From Dichetophora obliterata (Eukaryota; Arthropoda; Insecta; Diptera; Sciomyzidae), in the NCBI GenBank assembly GCA_963920525.1, contig OY986438.1, positions 75,624,136-75,688,135 on the forward strand: 64,000 nucleotides of DNA, written 5' to 3'. A program made the translations under genes and the position numbers. This document shows, piece by piece, positions 44,268 to 54,800 of this stretch; within the stretch, counting starts at the first letter, position 1, and each line of letters opens with the position of its first letter. The notes beneath the pieces were generated by a model. The model was not told where the DNA came from. It saw only the letters and a program-made list of their open reading frames with translations, and searched no databases.

Positions 44268-46379
44268 AGTGTCAACGCATCTCTTGGTAACTCGGACCTT
44301 TGTACCATCTCCGCTGTTTTTCCATATTCTAACCCCTGCACCTCTACGCCTAAAGCCCCGAAGAGGACTGCATGGTTTTATGGAAAGGCAAATTGGACTG
44401 GAAATTATGTTTCGCTGATAGAAATGTGAATGCCGCGGCTGTCGTGGTACAAGAAATTATTTTATTGGGTATGCGGCCTTTCATTCCCAATAAGATGAGA
44501 AGCATTAAACTAAAAGATCACTCATGGTTAAATGAGACTTGCAGGATTGCAGTCAGGTCCAAAGAGGAAGCCTTTCAGAATTAGCTTCTAACAAGAATTC
44601 CGACACTAAAATTCGCATCGAGGCAAGGAATCGCTGTAATGCAATTTTAAAACGCGAAAAGTTTCTGCACGATGCTCGCATTCGAAAATAGGTTCTTCTC
44701 TGCCCCAAAGGGAGCAAAAAATTTTGGTCATTTGTTAAAAGAATTAAAAGCCAGACATCGTCATCGATTCCAGCTCTTTCAAAAGATGACCAAATCTTCA
44801 CTGACTCGGCTGATAAAGTGAACCTATTGGCTAGATTGTTTGCACAAAATTCCACTCTCTCGGATAGCAGTCAGCCACTGCCCTTTGTTGAGGGTGGATC
44901 TTCTGCTTTCTTCTACTTTCGAACGAGAGCAGTTAAAAGGGTCCTTACAAATCTCAACGTTAACAAAGCCTCTGGTCTAGATGGCATACCGCCAATTGTG
45001 CTTAAAATGTGTGCTTCTTCGCTGGCTCGGCCTTTGCGCAACCTTTTCACCATCTCCTACAGAACAGAAATATTTCCATCTTGTTTGAAGGTGGCAAATG
45101 TCCAGCCGGTACCTAAAAAGGGTGATGCCACGAACCCTGCAAACTACCGACCCATTGCGATATGCTCTACGCTCTCTAAGTTATGGAGATCGTAATAAAC
45201 TTCAACGTTGTGAACTATCTGGAGCACAACCAACTGCTCAGTGACCGTCAATACGGTTTCCGTAGGGCTCGCTCTACTGGTGATCTAATGGCGTTCTTAA
45301 CCGAGGAATGGAATAAATGCGTTCACTTTTTCGGCGAAAGCAGGGTTGTTGCTCTGGGTATTTCAAAAGCGCTTGGCATAAAGCGCTCGCGTCAAAACTT
45401 GTTGTATATGGTTTTAGTGGTAACTTTGCTCGATGGGTCACGTGTTTCCTCAAGGACAGAACGATTCGAGTCTTAGTTGACGGTGTTTCGTCCGAGAAAC
45501 ACGCCATCAACGCAGGAGTATCGCAGGGTTCAGTTCTATCGCCAACCTTGTTTCTGGTTTTTATCAACGACCTTCTGTCGTTGACGCACAACCCAATACA
45601 TTCGTTTGCGGACGACAGCAGCATTTGTCATTCATATTCATTCAAAAAACGCCCAAGATCTATGGAGATTGAGAGAAAAAGGCAAAATATGAATGACACA
45701 CTCCTTAATGATCTACAAAAAATCTCCCAGTGGGGTCTTGCTAATAGAGTAGAGTTCAATGCAAGCAAGACCCAGTGTTGTCTGTTAACCTGCAAGCATG
45801 TGAATTATAAATGGTGTGGATCTTGTGGAATCAGCCGCTCTTGACGTTATGGGCATATCGATCCAATCTGATATTCGTTGGAATGATCATATTTTCGATG
45901 TGTCGAAAGAAGCGAGCAAGTGTCTAGGTTTTCTAAAACGGTGCAAAAAATATTTCACTTCAGCTGATCTTCGCATGATCTACACCTCATATATTAGGCC
46001 GAATATGGAGTACAGTTCGCACATTTTGGCATGGGCTTCAAGATCTTATTTGGAGCTTCTGGACCGAATTCAACGTCGTGCGATATATATGATAGGGGAT
46101 GAAAGTATTTCATCCTCTCTCAACTCTCTTGGGCATCGACGTAATGTAGGTTGCCTAAGCCTTCTGTGTAGGTATTACCATGGGAAGTGCTCAAGGGAGA
46201 TACATGGCCTGACGCCACCAGCTCGTGTGTTTCCCAGGTTCACACGGGCAGCTGTTCAAGCCCACCCCTTTACCATTGCATCGATGCCCAATAGAACCTC
46301 GCATTACCGTGATAATTCGTTCTTTGGTCGCACGGTTAAGTTGTGGAATATTCTCCCTGCGAACACACTCGCAGTTTTG
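44268..46379 (+). pseudogene. Non-LTR element A, RT and C-terminal part (right copy)
   Basis: Mirror of 30653-32764. RT blocks at 44818-45195 (SGLDGIPPIVLK, PANYRPIAI), 45183-45476 and 45317-45844 (FADDSSICHS), C-terminal frame 45816-46379. Truncated at 46379 by satellite DNA, before the natural end. Confidence 0.85.
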
Positions 46380-46700
46380 TTTTTTGTCACAAAATAACTG
46401 GTATGTTTTGATTTTTATTTTTTAAAGCAAAAATAAAAAGTAAAATTTGCCTGATATTTTTTTGGTCACAAAATAACTGGTATGTTTTGATTTTTATTTT
46501 TTAAGCAAAAATAAAAAGTAAAGTTTGCCCGATATTTTTTTGGTCACAAAATAACTGGTATGTTTTGATTTTTATTTTTTAAGGCAAAAATAAAAAGCGA
46601 AATTTGCCCAACATATTTTGGAGCACAAAATAACTTGTAAATATTGATTTATATTTTTTATTCAAAAATTAAAAGCGTACGTTTGACGATTTGACGCGTT
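46380..46700. repeat. Satellite, 78-bp unit, block 1
   Basis: Four units with GTCACAAAATAACTGGTATG starting near 46386, 46464, 46542 and, diverged, 46621. Each also holds TTTTTATTTTTTAAGGCAAAAATAAAAAG, an internal palindrome-like stretch. Confidence 0.85.
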
Positions 46701-47639
46701 GTAAGTTAATGTTTGTTTTACTATTGATCCTTTTTCGCTAAAGCTGAATGGTTTTAAATACCGTTTCAAATAGACAAATCAAAGTTACACCAAAAGTTAT
46801 TCGAAAGTTTAAAAAAATCTCATACAAATACAAAAGTACAAAATGTACAGAAGTTAGTTAACGAGGACTCTTAATTTGAATTAATATACCAACATTTTAA
46901 AATAAGTTTGTTTTGTTCGTTAATTTATAATAATAATATATATTATAATAACTAAATACCATGCCAATCAGATTTGCTTAGATAAATATTATGTTCATTA
47001 ACTATAATATTCCAAGCCTATTCCTTATTTCTTAAATTACATAACGTCTTCAAATGCCATATCACATGCCGTCATTAACATCAAGGCATGAGCACCAACT
47101 GTCAAAATATGCCACAGTATTTGCTTGGTGGTTATTCTATGCCTTGGCATGTTTGTTGAAATATTTCGATTTCATTGAATTTCAGGTATGCAATACAGTT
47201 CATGCCATGAGATAGATGCCATGAAAAATATCATGTCATTTATCGCAGGGCATAATATATGCCATGGCATTGGCGGTCCCCACTAGATTTTTCGATGCCT
47301 TGATGTATATGATGGCATGTGCTATGCCTCATGGATACGCTTTTTTACAACTGCTGCTCATGAATCAATTAATAAAGAAACCAGAACACATTGAAAAATA
47401 CATGTACTAATTTTTACGTAAGAATGGGAGGGGGACAAGAGCTTTTCTTACTTTTGCTGACGGTTTAAAATTACAAAGAACCTGCTTACAGAATACTTGA
47501 ACGGCCCCTTATGAAGCACTTACGAGATGACATAAATCCCTTAAAATAAATTTTTCAAACGTAAACTGAAATACTGATTTTGCTTTTAATTTTTTAATAA
47601 AAAAATTTTAAATCAATGTTTACAAGTAATTTTGTTGTC
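46701..47639. other. Interval between satellite blocks, ATGCC-rich
   Basis: No gene. At 47040-47330 about a dozen ATGCC or GGCAT words cluster, several as ATGCCATGGCAT-like palindromes (for example 47260). The rest is AT-rich. Since the flanking satellite blocks are inverted relative to each other, 46380-48130 may be one element with repeat-rich ends. Confidence 0.4.
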
Positions 47640-48130
47640 CAAAATATGTTGAGCAAATTTTGCTTTTTATTTTTGCCTTAAAACATAAAAATTTAAAACA
47701 AACCAGTTATTTTGTGACCAAAAAAATTTCGGGCAAATTTTACTTTTTATTTTTGCTTTAAAAAATAAAAATCAAAACATACCAAAAAGATATCGGGCAA
47801 ACTTTACTTTTTATTTTTGCTTTAAAAAATAAAAATCAAAACTTACCAGTTATTTTGTGACCAAAAAATATCGGGCAAACTTTACTTTTTATTTTTGCTT
47901 AAAAAAAAAAATCAAAACTTACCAGTTATTTTCTGACCAAAAAAATATCGGGCAAACTTTACTTTTTATTTTTGCTTTAAAAAATAAAAATCAAAACTAA
48001 CCAGTTTTTTTGTGACCAAAAAAATATCGGGAGAGTTTTGATTTTTATTTTTGCCTTAAAAAAATAAAAAGCAGAAATAATTATTATTTTTTGCTCAAAA
48101 TTGTAAAAATCAAAATTTTAAAAATCAATA
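47640..48130. repeat. Satellite, about 78-bp unit, block 2 (inverted)
   Basis: About five units with CCAGTTATTTTGTGACCAAA and ATCGGGCAAACTTTAC, opposite in orientation to block 1. It ends in AAAAAGCAGAAATAATTATTA, whose complement occurs in the palindrome spacer near 38755-38790. Confidence 0.85.
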
Positions 48131-49090
48131 TGAGATCAAGTTCTACAATTTGAGAGCATTCTAATTCTACCTTCAAAACGGCGGTGCGACAATTTTTCAT
48201 AATGCTTTTTTTGTTTAAAAATATAAAAATAATTATTATTTAAGTCTCTGGTTTTTTGTTTTAAGTATGTTCAGTTTTCAATCCAACTTTTTATTAAATT
48301 CAAGCTCCATACGAGGAACATAATGAATGTTCAATGCTCAACGCCTTTTTACGTCATGAAACAAACGTCGCTTGCAACTTTTACTGCCTATTTCATCTCT
48401 CATAAGAATTTTGCATATTAATTTTCAATAAATACATTTTTTTCCCTAAAATATTACATTTAACTTTTTAATTTGATTGTTCATTAACATTATTTGCCTT
48501 GAAAAATTATAAAAATTATAAAATAAATAAAAATATACAGTTTTTATTTCGAATTACATTCGTAGTTGAAGTAAAAGAGTAGGTATGAAGGAAAGAAATT
48601 CAATAAGTGAGCGGCCATAAATCAGAGTTGGGCTTAGTGCACTAAATGCTGAGTGCACTCAGCCATTCACTAGCACTAAAATATATTGAAAGAAATTCTA
48701 TTTTTCACTATTTTTTCCCAGCTTAGTGATAGTGGAGCATCTCTGCACTATCACTAGGGATTTTAGTGGTAGTGTTATATTGTTGCACTATAACTAAATT
48801 GAGTGGTAGTTACTAAATCTTCACTACACTCAAATAGTGCAAAATTTGAGCAGCCACTAAATGAAAGCTGCAATTGAAAGTGTTTCCACTCAACTTTCAA
48901 ATAAGACTGGTTTTAAAACTATTCGATAAGACTCGAATTAAAAAAAACCTAGAAATAAGAAAAACTATTTTTCGTGGTTCAGGTCATATACAGTCATGTG
49001 AAAATAAATAGGGACACCTGTATTTTTATATTTAAAGCTGCATGAATTACATACAAGGTGCAACAGATATAGCATTTATTCCCTCGGGTG

Positions 49091-49705
49091 TGTAATGCAC
49101 ATGTCGCTTAACTGACCTTTGTCAATTATCACATCGTAACACACAAAACTAAAAGCAATTTGTTTTGGTTTTACTGCATGCTTGCAGTAAAACCAATGCA
49201 AAAGTAAACAAACCAAATTTAAGTGCTACCAGCGGCGTGATTCATGTTATACATTGTGTAAGCAGATCGCTGCCAAAAGTAGAACACTTGAGTTTGTAAC
49301 CTGTTAGTGGGTTATGATGGATATGATTATAGATGTGCAAGCAGAATAGTTATGACAAACAGATGTGTAATAATTGTAAGCAGTTTTAGTTTAAGTTATT
49401 TTTGTATATGTTAAATGTATTGAGTAAGAATTATTAAATTGAGTGAAAGTAAAATGTTGTCACTTTTCACTCAATAGTTTGATTATAAAAACCCTTGCTG
49501 GGAATTAAATAAAGGCATAATGTTTTTTGAGAATAACTGAACATCAAGTCTTTTTTATTCAAAGCAAGCCTTGTGGCTTGAATCTATTCAAAGTAAGCCT
49601 TGTGGCTTGGATAATAAACAAATACTGCCTTGAGGCGGAATATGCAAAAAGCCTTGCGGCTGAACATTAAAAGGCCTTGTGGCCCAAACAATAAACCCTG
49701 CCTAA
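49091..49705 (+). repeat. 5' LTR of the Gypsy element
   Basis: Starts TGTAATGCACATGTCGC. TATA-like ATTATAAAAACCC near 49485 and AATAAAGG near 49508. The last 130 bp contain five or more short palindromic words of the GCCTTGTGGC type. It holds an extra perfect hairpin (TTGGTTTTACTGCA and its complement, about 49163-49194) absent from the 3' LTR. Confidence 0.9.
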
Positions 49706-49846
49706 ACCATAGATCCTGCGGACTGAACCTGCGATACTGATGAAAGCTAAATACCATAGATCCTACGGACTGAACCTGTGATCCTGATAAAAATACTTAA
49801 AACCTAAATACAAAATTTTTTTGAATCTTGCAAAACGTAAGAACAG

Positions 49847-50203
49847 ATGTCGGAAGAATTCGACAGGAATTTTCAAAAGTGTGCTACACGGGCAGCGGAA
49901 CATATATTGGAAAAATATGTACCCCTTCCTGTGACTGAACACCAGGGACAAGTTCCAGAATACAAAGCGACGTCGATTCCTAGGCCAAAGAGATTAACAA
50001 TTGAAGAATACAAAGAAAGGCAAGCTCAACGGAAACAACGTAAGCAACCAATAAAGAAGACTCGTGCCGGGAGGCAAGCGAAACAACGAAGAGAGCTGAA
50101 TGAAATCTACAAACTAATCACTATAACCAAAGGCGAACAAAAATATTCTTTCATTAGGCAACTTAAAGATTTAAAATTTAAGATTAAAAATAAAATACAG
50201 TAG
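49847..50203 (+). CDS. Pre-gag small basic protein of the Gypsy element
   Basis: 118 residues, intact. Very basic in the middle: RPKRLTIEEYKERQAQRKQR, then KKTRAGRQAKQRRELNEI, predicted as a long charged helix, ending KFKIKNKIQ. I do not recognise the family. It lies between the 5' LTR and gag, where Gypsy elements usually have only a leader. An RNA- or DNA-binding role is inference from charge. A usual initiator context is present (AGATGTC), and the frame has no breaks although pol has two. Confidence 0.55.
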   Translation: MSEEFDRNFQKCATRAAEHILEKYVPLPVTEHQGQVPEYKATSIPRPKRLTIEEYKERQAQRKQRKQPIKKTRAGRQAKQRRELNEIYKLITITKGEQKYSFIRQLKDLKFKIKNKIQ

Positions 50204-50400
50204 ATTCAATTTTATATAATGACAGAATATACCAATTGCTTTATATGTGAAAGTAGAATAAATATAAAATATATTAAAAATCACTTTAAAAATCATAGGA
50301 ATATATTTAAGAAAATAAATTGTATAATAAGAAAAATAAATGAACAATAAACAAAATTTGAATTATTTTTTAATAAATTATTGATCAAAATACTCACTTC

Positions 50401-50649
50401 ATGAGTAAAGAAATTCCCCAATTCTTTGTAAACATAACTAATCTAAAAGAAACGATGGTTTCGATAGGGCAAGAAACAAAAATAACGGAGAATATTGCCA
50501 TAAATGGAAATATTTCTACCAAACAGGAGATGTATGTAGATATTTTTGTTGTAATAGCTTTGATTGCATTGTTAATTTATATATTTAAAAAAGCTAATGA
50601 CTATTATAAAAAATATGTAATAAAAAGAATAGCAAGTGCAAACATTTAA
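50401..50649 (+). CDS. Pre-gag small single-pass membrane protein of the Gypsy element
   Basis: 82 residues. N-terminal hydrophilic part with several Asn-x-Thr/Ser sites (NITN, NISTK). One strong hydrophobic segment, VDIFVVIALIALLIYIF, at about residues 49-65. Basic tail KKANDYYKKYVIKRIA. The tail overlaps the start of the gag frame by about 14 nt (50636). The topology suggests an N-out membrane protein. The decayed Gypsy at 17071-17343 has an ORF of the same shape in the same place. No known family recognised. Confidence 0.55.
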   Translation: MSKEIPQFFVNITNLKETMVSIGQETKITENIAINGNISTKQEMYVDIFVVIALIALLIYIFKKANDYYKKYVIKRIASANI

Positions 50650-51805
50650 AAATAATTTCATGGATATTTTTAAACAAGATTTAAGAACATTAAAAGATAG
50701 CATAACAAAAGTACCATCAAGGAAATTTAAAGAAAGCACATTACTAGAAAAACAAACTTTATGCAATATTTTAGAAAATAAATTAAAAACATTTGTAAAC
50801 TCTCCGCAACCAGATTACAAAAATATATTAGACTGTCAAATATTATTAAAATCTGTAAAAGAATTGATACAAACCAGACTAAATTCATGTGACACAGAAG
50901 AATTAAGCAGTGAAGAAGATAATAACTATAGTGATAGCAATAGCAATAGCAGCACAGATATAAAAAACATGGCTAATTTTGAAATTACTGTAGCATCAAA
51001 AATCATTGATGAATTCAATGGAGACAATAATAAATTATCAACATTTTTAGGCACAATTGAATTCTATGCATCAACACTTAAGGATGATACACAGAAATCT
51101 CAATTGTTAAAATTTATTCTAGCAGCAAAAATAAGTGAAAAAGTAAGAAATAGGCTATTACCTGTGGCAGTTCCAAATTCAATTCAAGAGTTAAAAATAG
51201 TATTGGCAAAAAACTACAAGTTAAATAAAAATCCACTAAAATTGCAAAATGAATTGCACCAGACTAGACAGGGGTCTATGAATGTTAACAATTTTGCAAC
51301 TAGAATCGAAACAATAATATCATCTTTGAATGAAATTCAAATAGCCACTCAAGGAGAGAATAATAAAGAAATAATCATAAAACTAAATGACCAATTAGCG
51401 GTCAATGCATTTAAAACGGGTTTAAATGAGCCCTTCAGAAGCATAATTCTTGCAGCTCAACATAATACATTTGCTAAAGCTTTAGAGATAGCAGCAGAAG
51501 TAGATGGTAACTCAATGATAATGACATTCAGAAATAGGAATGATTATAATAATAGAAATGGAAACTATAATAGGAATAGAAATATTCAAAATAATAACAA
51601 TAATAACTTTAGGAATTATAATAATAGAAATAGTTACGGTTCTAGAAAAAACAATAGCAACAGGAATAGCAATAACGCTAATAGAAATAATAACAATGGC
51701 TATAGGAATTACAATAATAATAGAGCTGGCAATAATAATAGCTTTAATAATAATAGAAACCGTCAAAACTCGGGAAACGTATCAATCCCCGGCGACCGGG
51801 GTTAA
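50636..51805 (+). CDS. Gypsy Gag
   Basis: 389 residues, intact. Starts at ATG 50657 or a little earlier. Acidic linker (EELSSEEDNNYSDSNSNSS, about residues 90-110), then the capsid-like core (KIIDEFNGDNNKLSTFLGTI, IKLNDQLAVNAFKTGLNEPF, FAKALEIAAEV). A long Asn/Arg-rich tail (NRNNNNGYRNYNNNRAG) replaces zinc knuckles, as usual in the 412/mdg1 group. Particle core and RNA packaging. The frame ends at 51805 and overlaps pol, which lies in the -1 frame. Confidence 0.8.
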   Translation: MQTFKNNFMDIFKQDLRTLKDSITKVPSRKFKESTLLEKQTLCNILENKLKTFVNSPQPDYKNILDCQILLKSVKELIQTRLNSCDTEELSSEEDNNYSDSNSNSSTDIKNMANFEITVASKIIDEFNGDNNKLSTFLGTIEFYASTLKDDTQKSQLLKFILAAKISEKVRNRLLPVAVPNSIQELKIVLAKNYKLNKNPLKLQNELHQTRQGSMNVNNFATRIETIISSLNEIQIATQGENNKEIIIKLNDQLAVNAFKTGLNEPFRSIILAAQHNTFAKALEIAAEVDGNSMIMTFRNRNDYNNRNGNYNRNRNIQNNNNNNFRNYNNRNSYGSRKNNSNRNSNNANRNNNNGYRNYNNNRAGNNNSFNNNRNRQNSGNVSIPGDRG

Positions 51806-54800
51806 CGCAGCCTAAAAAAAGCAATAAATATAGAATTAGCTGTGTTAGTAATAATTTTAATACTAATATCATAAAAGTAAAAATAGGAGATAGAAATAAT
51901 TTAGTAACCTTACTTATTGATACAGGTGCGGACATATCAATAATAAAAAATGATAAAATTAATGAAAATGATATAAAATCATCAAATCAAATCCAAATCA
52001 CAGGTATTGCAAGCAGACCATTAACCATTCAACAACAAACAATTATAAAAATAAAACTCAACGATGGAGAGATTTCACACAAATTTTATGTCATACAAGA
52101 AGATATTGACATAAATGCAGATGGAATACTTGGAAGAGATTTCTTAATGAAATATAATTGTAAAATAGATTACGAAACATGTGTTTTATCCATACACACC
52201 AAAGAAAACCAAGAAGATATTCCAATGTACGTGACATTGCCGGTAACAATATCAACTATTAATATACCAAGAAGAAGTGAACTAATAACAAATATATATG
52301 TAGACCTGGAGGAAGACAGTATAGTACATGCATCAGAAATAAGAAAAGGAATATTTACAGCAAATGCAATCATACCAGCAGATGGACTCAAGCACGTGAA
52401 AATACTGAATACAACCAATAATGATATTTATTTGGATAATTGTGATTTAAATATAGAACCACTGAAGAATTTGAAAATTTTAAACTACATCAGTTTAGAA
52501 CAAAGTGATGAGAATCTTGAAATACACATAGATGGGAAAGCTGAAAAAGCTAAACAAGAAGTAATTAATTTATGTCACAAATACAAAAACGTTTTCCACA
52601 ATGAAGGAGATAGATTAACAACAAACAATTTTTATAAGCAACAGATCGACTTAATTGACAACTCGCCTGTTTATATAAAAAATTACAGACTTCCGCAAAC
52701 ACAGCTTCAAGAAGTAGAAGACCAAGTCAAAAATTACTAGAAGAAGATATCATTGAACCATCATTTAGCCCATACAATTCTCCACTCTTAGTTGTACCAA
52801 AAAAATCAACAGCTGGAACAGCAAAATGGAGACTGGTAGTAGACTTTAGGGCACTAAACAAAAAAATAATTAATGATAAATTCCCACTGACAAGACTAGA
52901 AGATGTACTAAATAAGCTCGGAAATGCGAAATATTTTTCCACGTTGGATATGACAAGTTCTTTTCATCAGATACCACTCATCAAAAATTCAAGAAATATG
53001 ACAGCATTTTCAACAAATTCAGGGCACTATCATTTCAAGCGCTTACCATTTGGATTAAAAATAGCGACAAATAGTTTTCAACGCATGCTTTCAATTGCAT
53101 TAAGTTGACTTCAAGAATCAGCATTTCTCTATGTAGATGACATCATTGTTTTTGGATCAAACCTGAGACATCATAACAAAAACTTGGAAAGAGTATTACA
53201 AAAATTACAAAGGTACAATTTAAAACTAAACCTCAAGAAATGTGAATTTTTAAAGACAGAAGTTGTATACTTAGGACACCTGATAACGTCCAAAGGAATA
53301 ACAACTGATCCAGCTAAACACAAAACCATAAGGGATTACCCAAAACCAAACAATGCTGATGATACCAGAAGATTTGTAGCATTCTGCAATTACTACAGAA
53401 AATTTATTCCAGATTTTGCAGAAATTGCAAGACCACTTAATCAGTTGCTAAAGAAAGGACGGCTTTTCAATTGGACAGAAACATGTGAAGCAGCATTCAA
53501 CAAGCTAAGAGAAAAGCTAATATCTCCACAAATATTAGCATATCCAGATTTTGATAAACCTTTTATACTGACAACAGACGCATCACAATTTGCTTTAGGA
53601 GCAGTACTATCTCAAGGTGAACCAGGACACGACAGACCAATTGCCTATGCTAGCAAAACATTAAATAAACATGAAGTAAATAAGGCAATAATAGAAAAGG
53701 AGTTATTAGGAATTCACTGGGGAATCAATTACTTCAGACCATATCTCTATGGAAGAAAATTCACGGTATACACAGACCATAGGCCATTAGTAAGTCTGTT
53801 TACACATAAAAATCCATCATCAAAACTGACACGAGTACGATTGGACTTAATGGATTATGATTTTGATATAATTTTTAAACAAGGAAAAATGAATACGAAT
53901 GCGGATGCACTATCTAGAATACAATTAGATAGCAAACAACTAATAGAAATGATACCTAAAGAAGCAAATATACAAGTAATAACAAGGGCGGCAAATAAAA
54001 AAATGAATACCGGTAAAAATAATAAGAATAATGATAAAAAGGAAGAAAATGCGCATAAAAATAACATGAATAATAATGATAGATCTCAGCGAGTGGAGGC
54101 TGATCAACTTCATATATGGGAAGCTACATCATTTTCAGAAGTAAGACGTCTAAAGAAATTGAAATTTATATATAATGAAAAGGCCAAAAATATAAATAAA
54201 GATGGAGCAAACAACGTTCTTAAGATGCACAACGAAAAATCTTTACCAGAGTTAAAATTGGTTCAGACGAAGTTTACATCAAAAACACAAGAACACAAAG
54301 ATAAAATAATAATAGCTCAAAATAAAGTTCATGCGATACTTAACGAAAAATCTTTACCAGAGGTAAAATTGGTTCTGAGGAAGTTAGTATTAAAAGCAAA
54401 AGAACAGAATATAGAAATATTAGCGCTAGGAAAAGATGATATCATATTTAATATAATGAAGGTCGACCAAATGAAAAGAATATTTAATAAGATACAAAAC
54501 AATACAAAGGAGAAATTAAAAATTATATTGTATCAGCCCCCGAAACAAATAACAAATAAAGCTGAGCAGCTGCAGCTAGTTAAAGAAAATCACGACTCAA
54601 TATTAGGAGGACATATAGGTATCAAAAGATGTATCGCGAAATTGAAACAGAAATATATATGGAAAAATTTATCAAAAATGGTTAAAAAATACATAAATAA
54701 TTGTAAACTATGTAATGAAGTAAAAATAACAAAATATACTAAAGAGAAAATGTGTGTGACAAATACACCAACAACATCATTTGAAACAGTAACAATGGAC

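Larger units (their letters stand above)
38865..46379. repeat. Right arm of the 7.5-kb inverted repeat
   Basis: Reverse complement of 30653-38167 at single-base register. It opens directly after a satellite unit (GTGACCAAAAAATAT, ending 38864). It closes within element A at GCAGTTTTG (46379), where an inverted satellite unit starts (TTTTTGTCACAAAATAACTGG). Element A is therefore cut short on this side, losing the last approximately 145 bp and poly(A) seen at 30508-30652. Confidence 0.95.

Noticed and set aside
30653..46379. Giant DNA transposon with 7.5-kb terminal inverted repeats
   Set aside because: The arms end inside a retrotransposon and not at conserved tips, have no target duplication, and the spacer has no transposase.
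51512..51815. Ile-rich frames on both strands over the gag tail
   Set aside because: Products of AAT-rich Asn/Arg codons read in other frames; shadows of gag.
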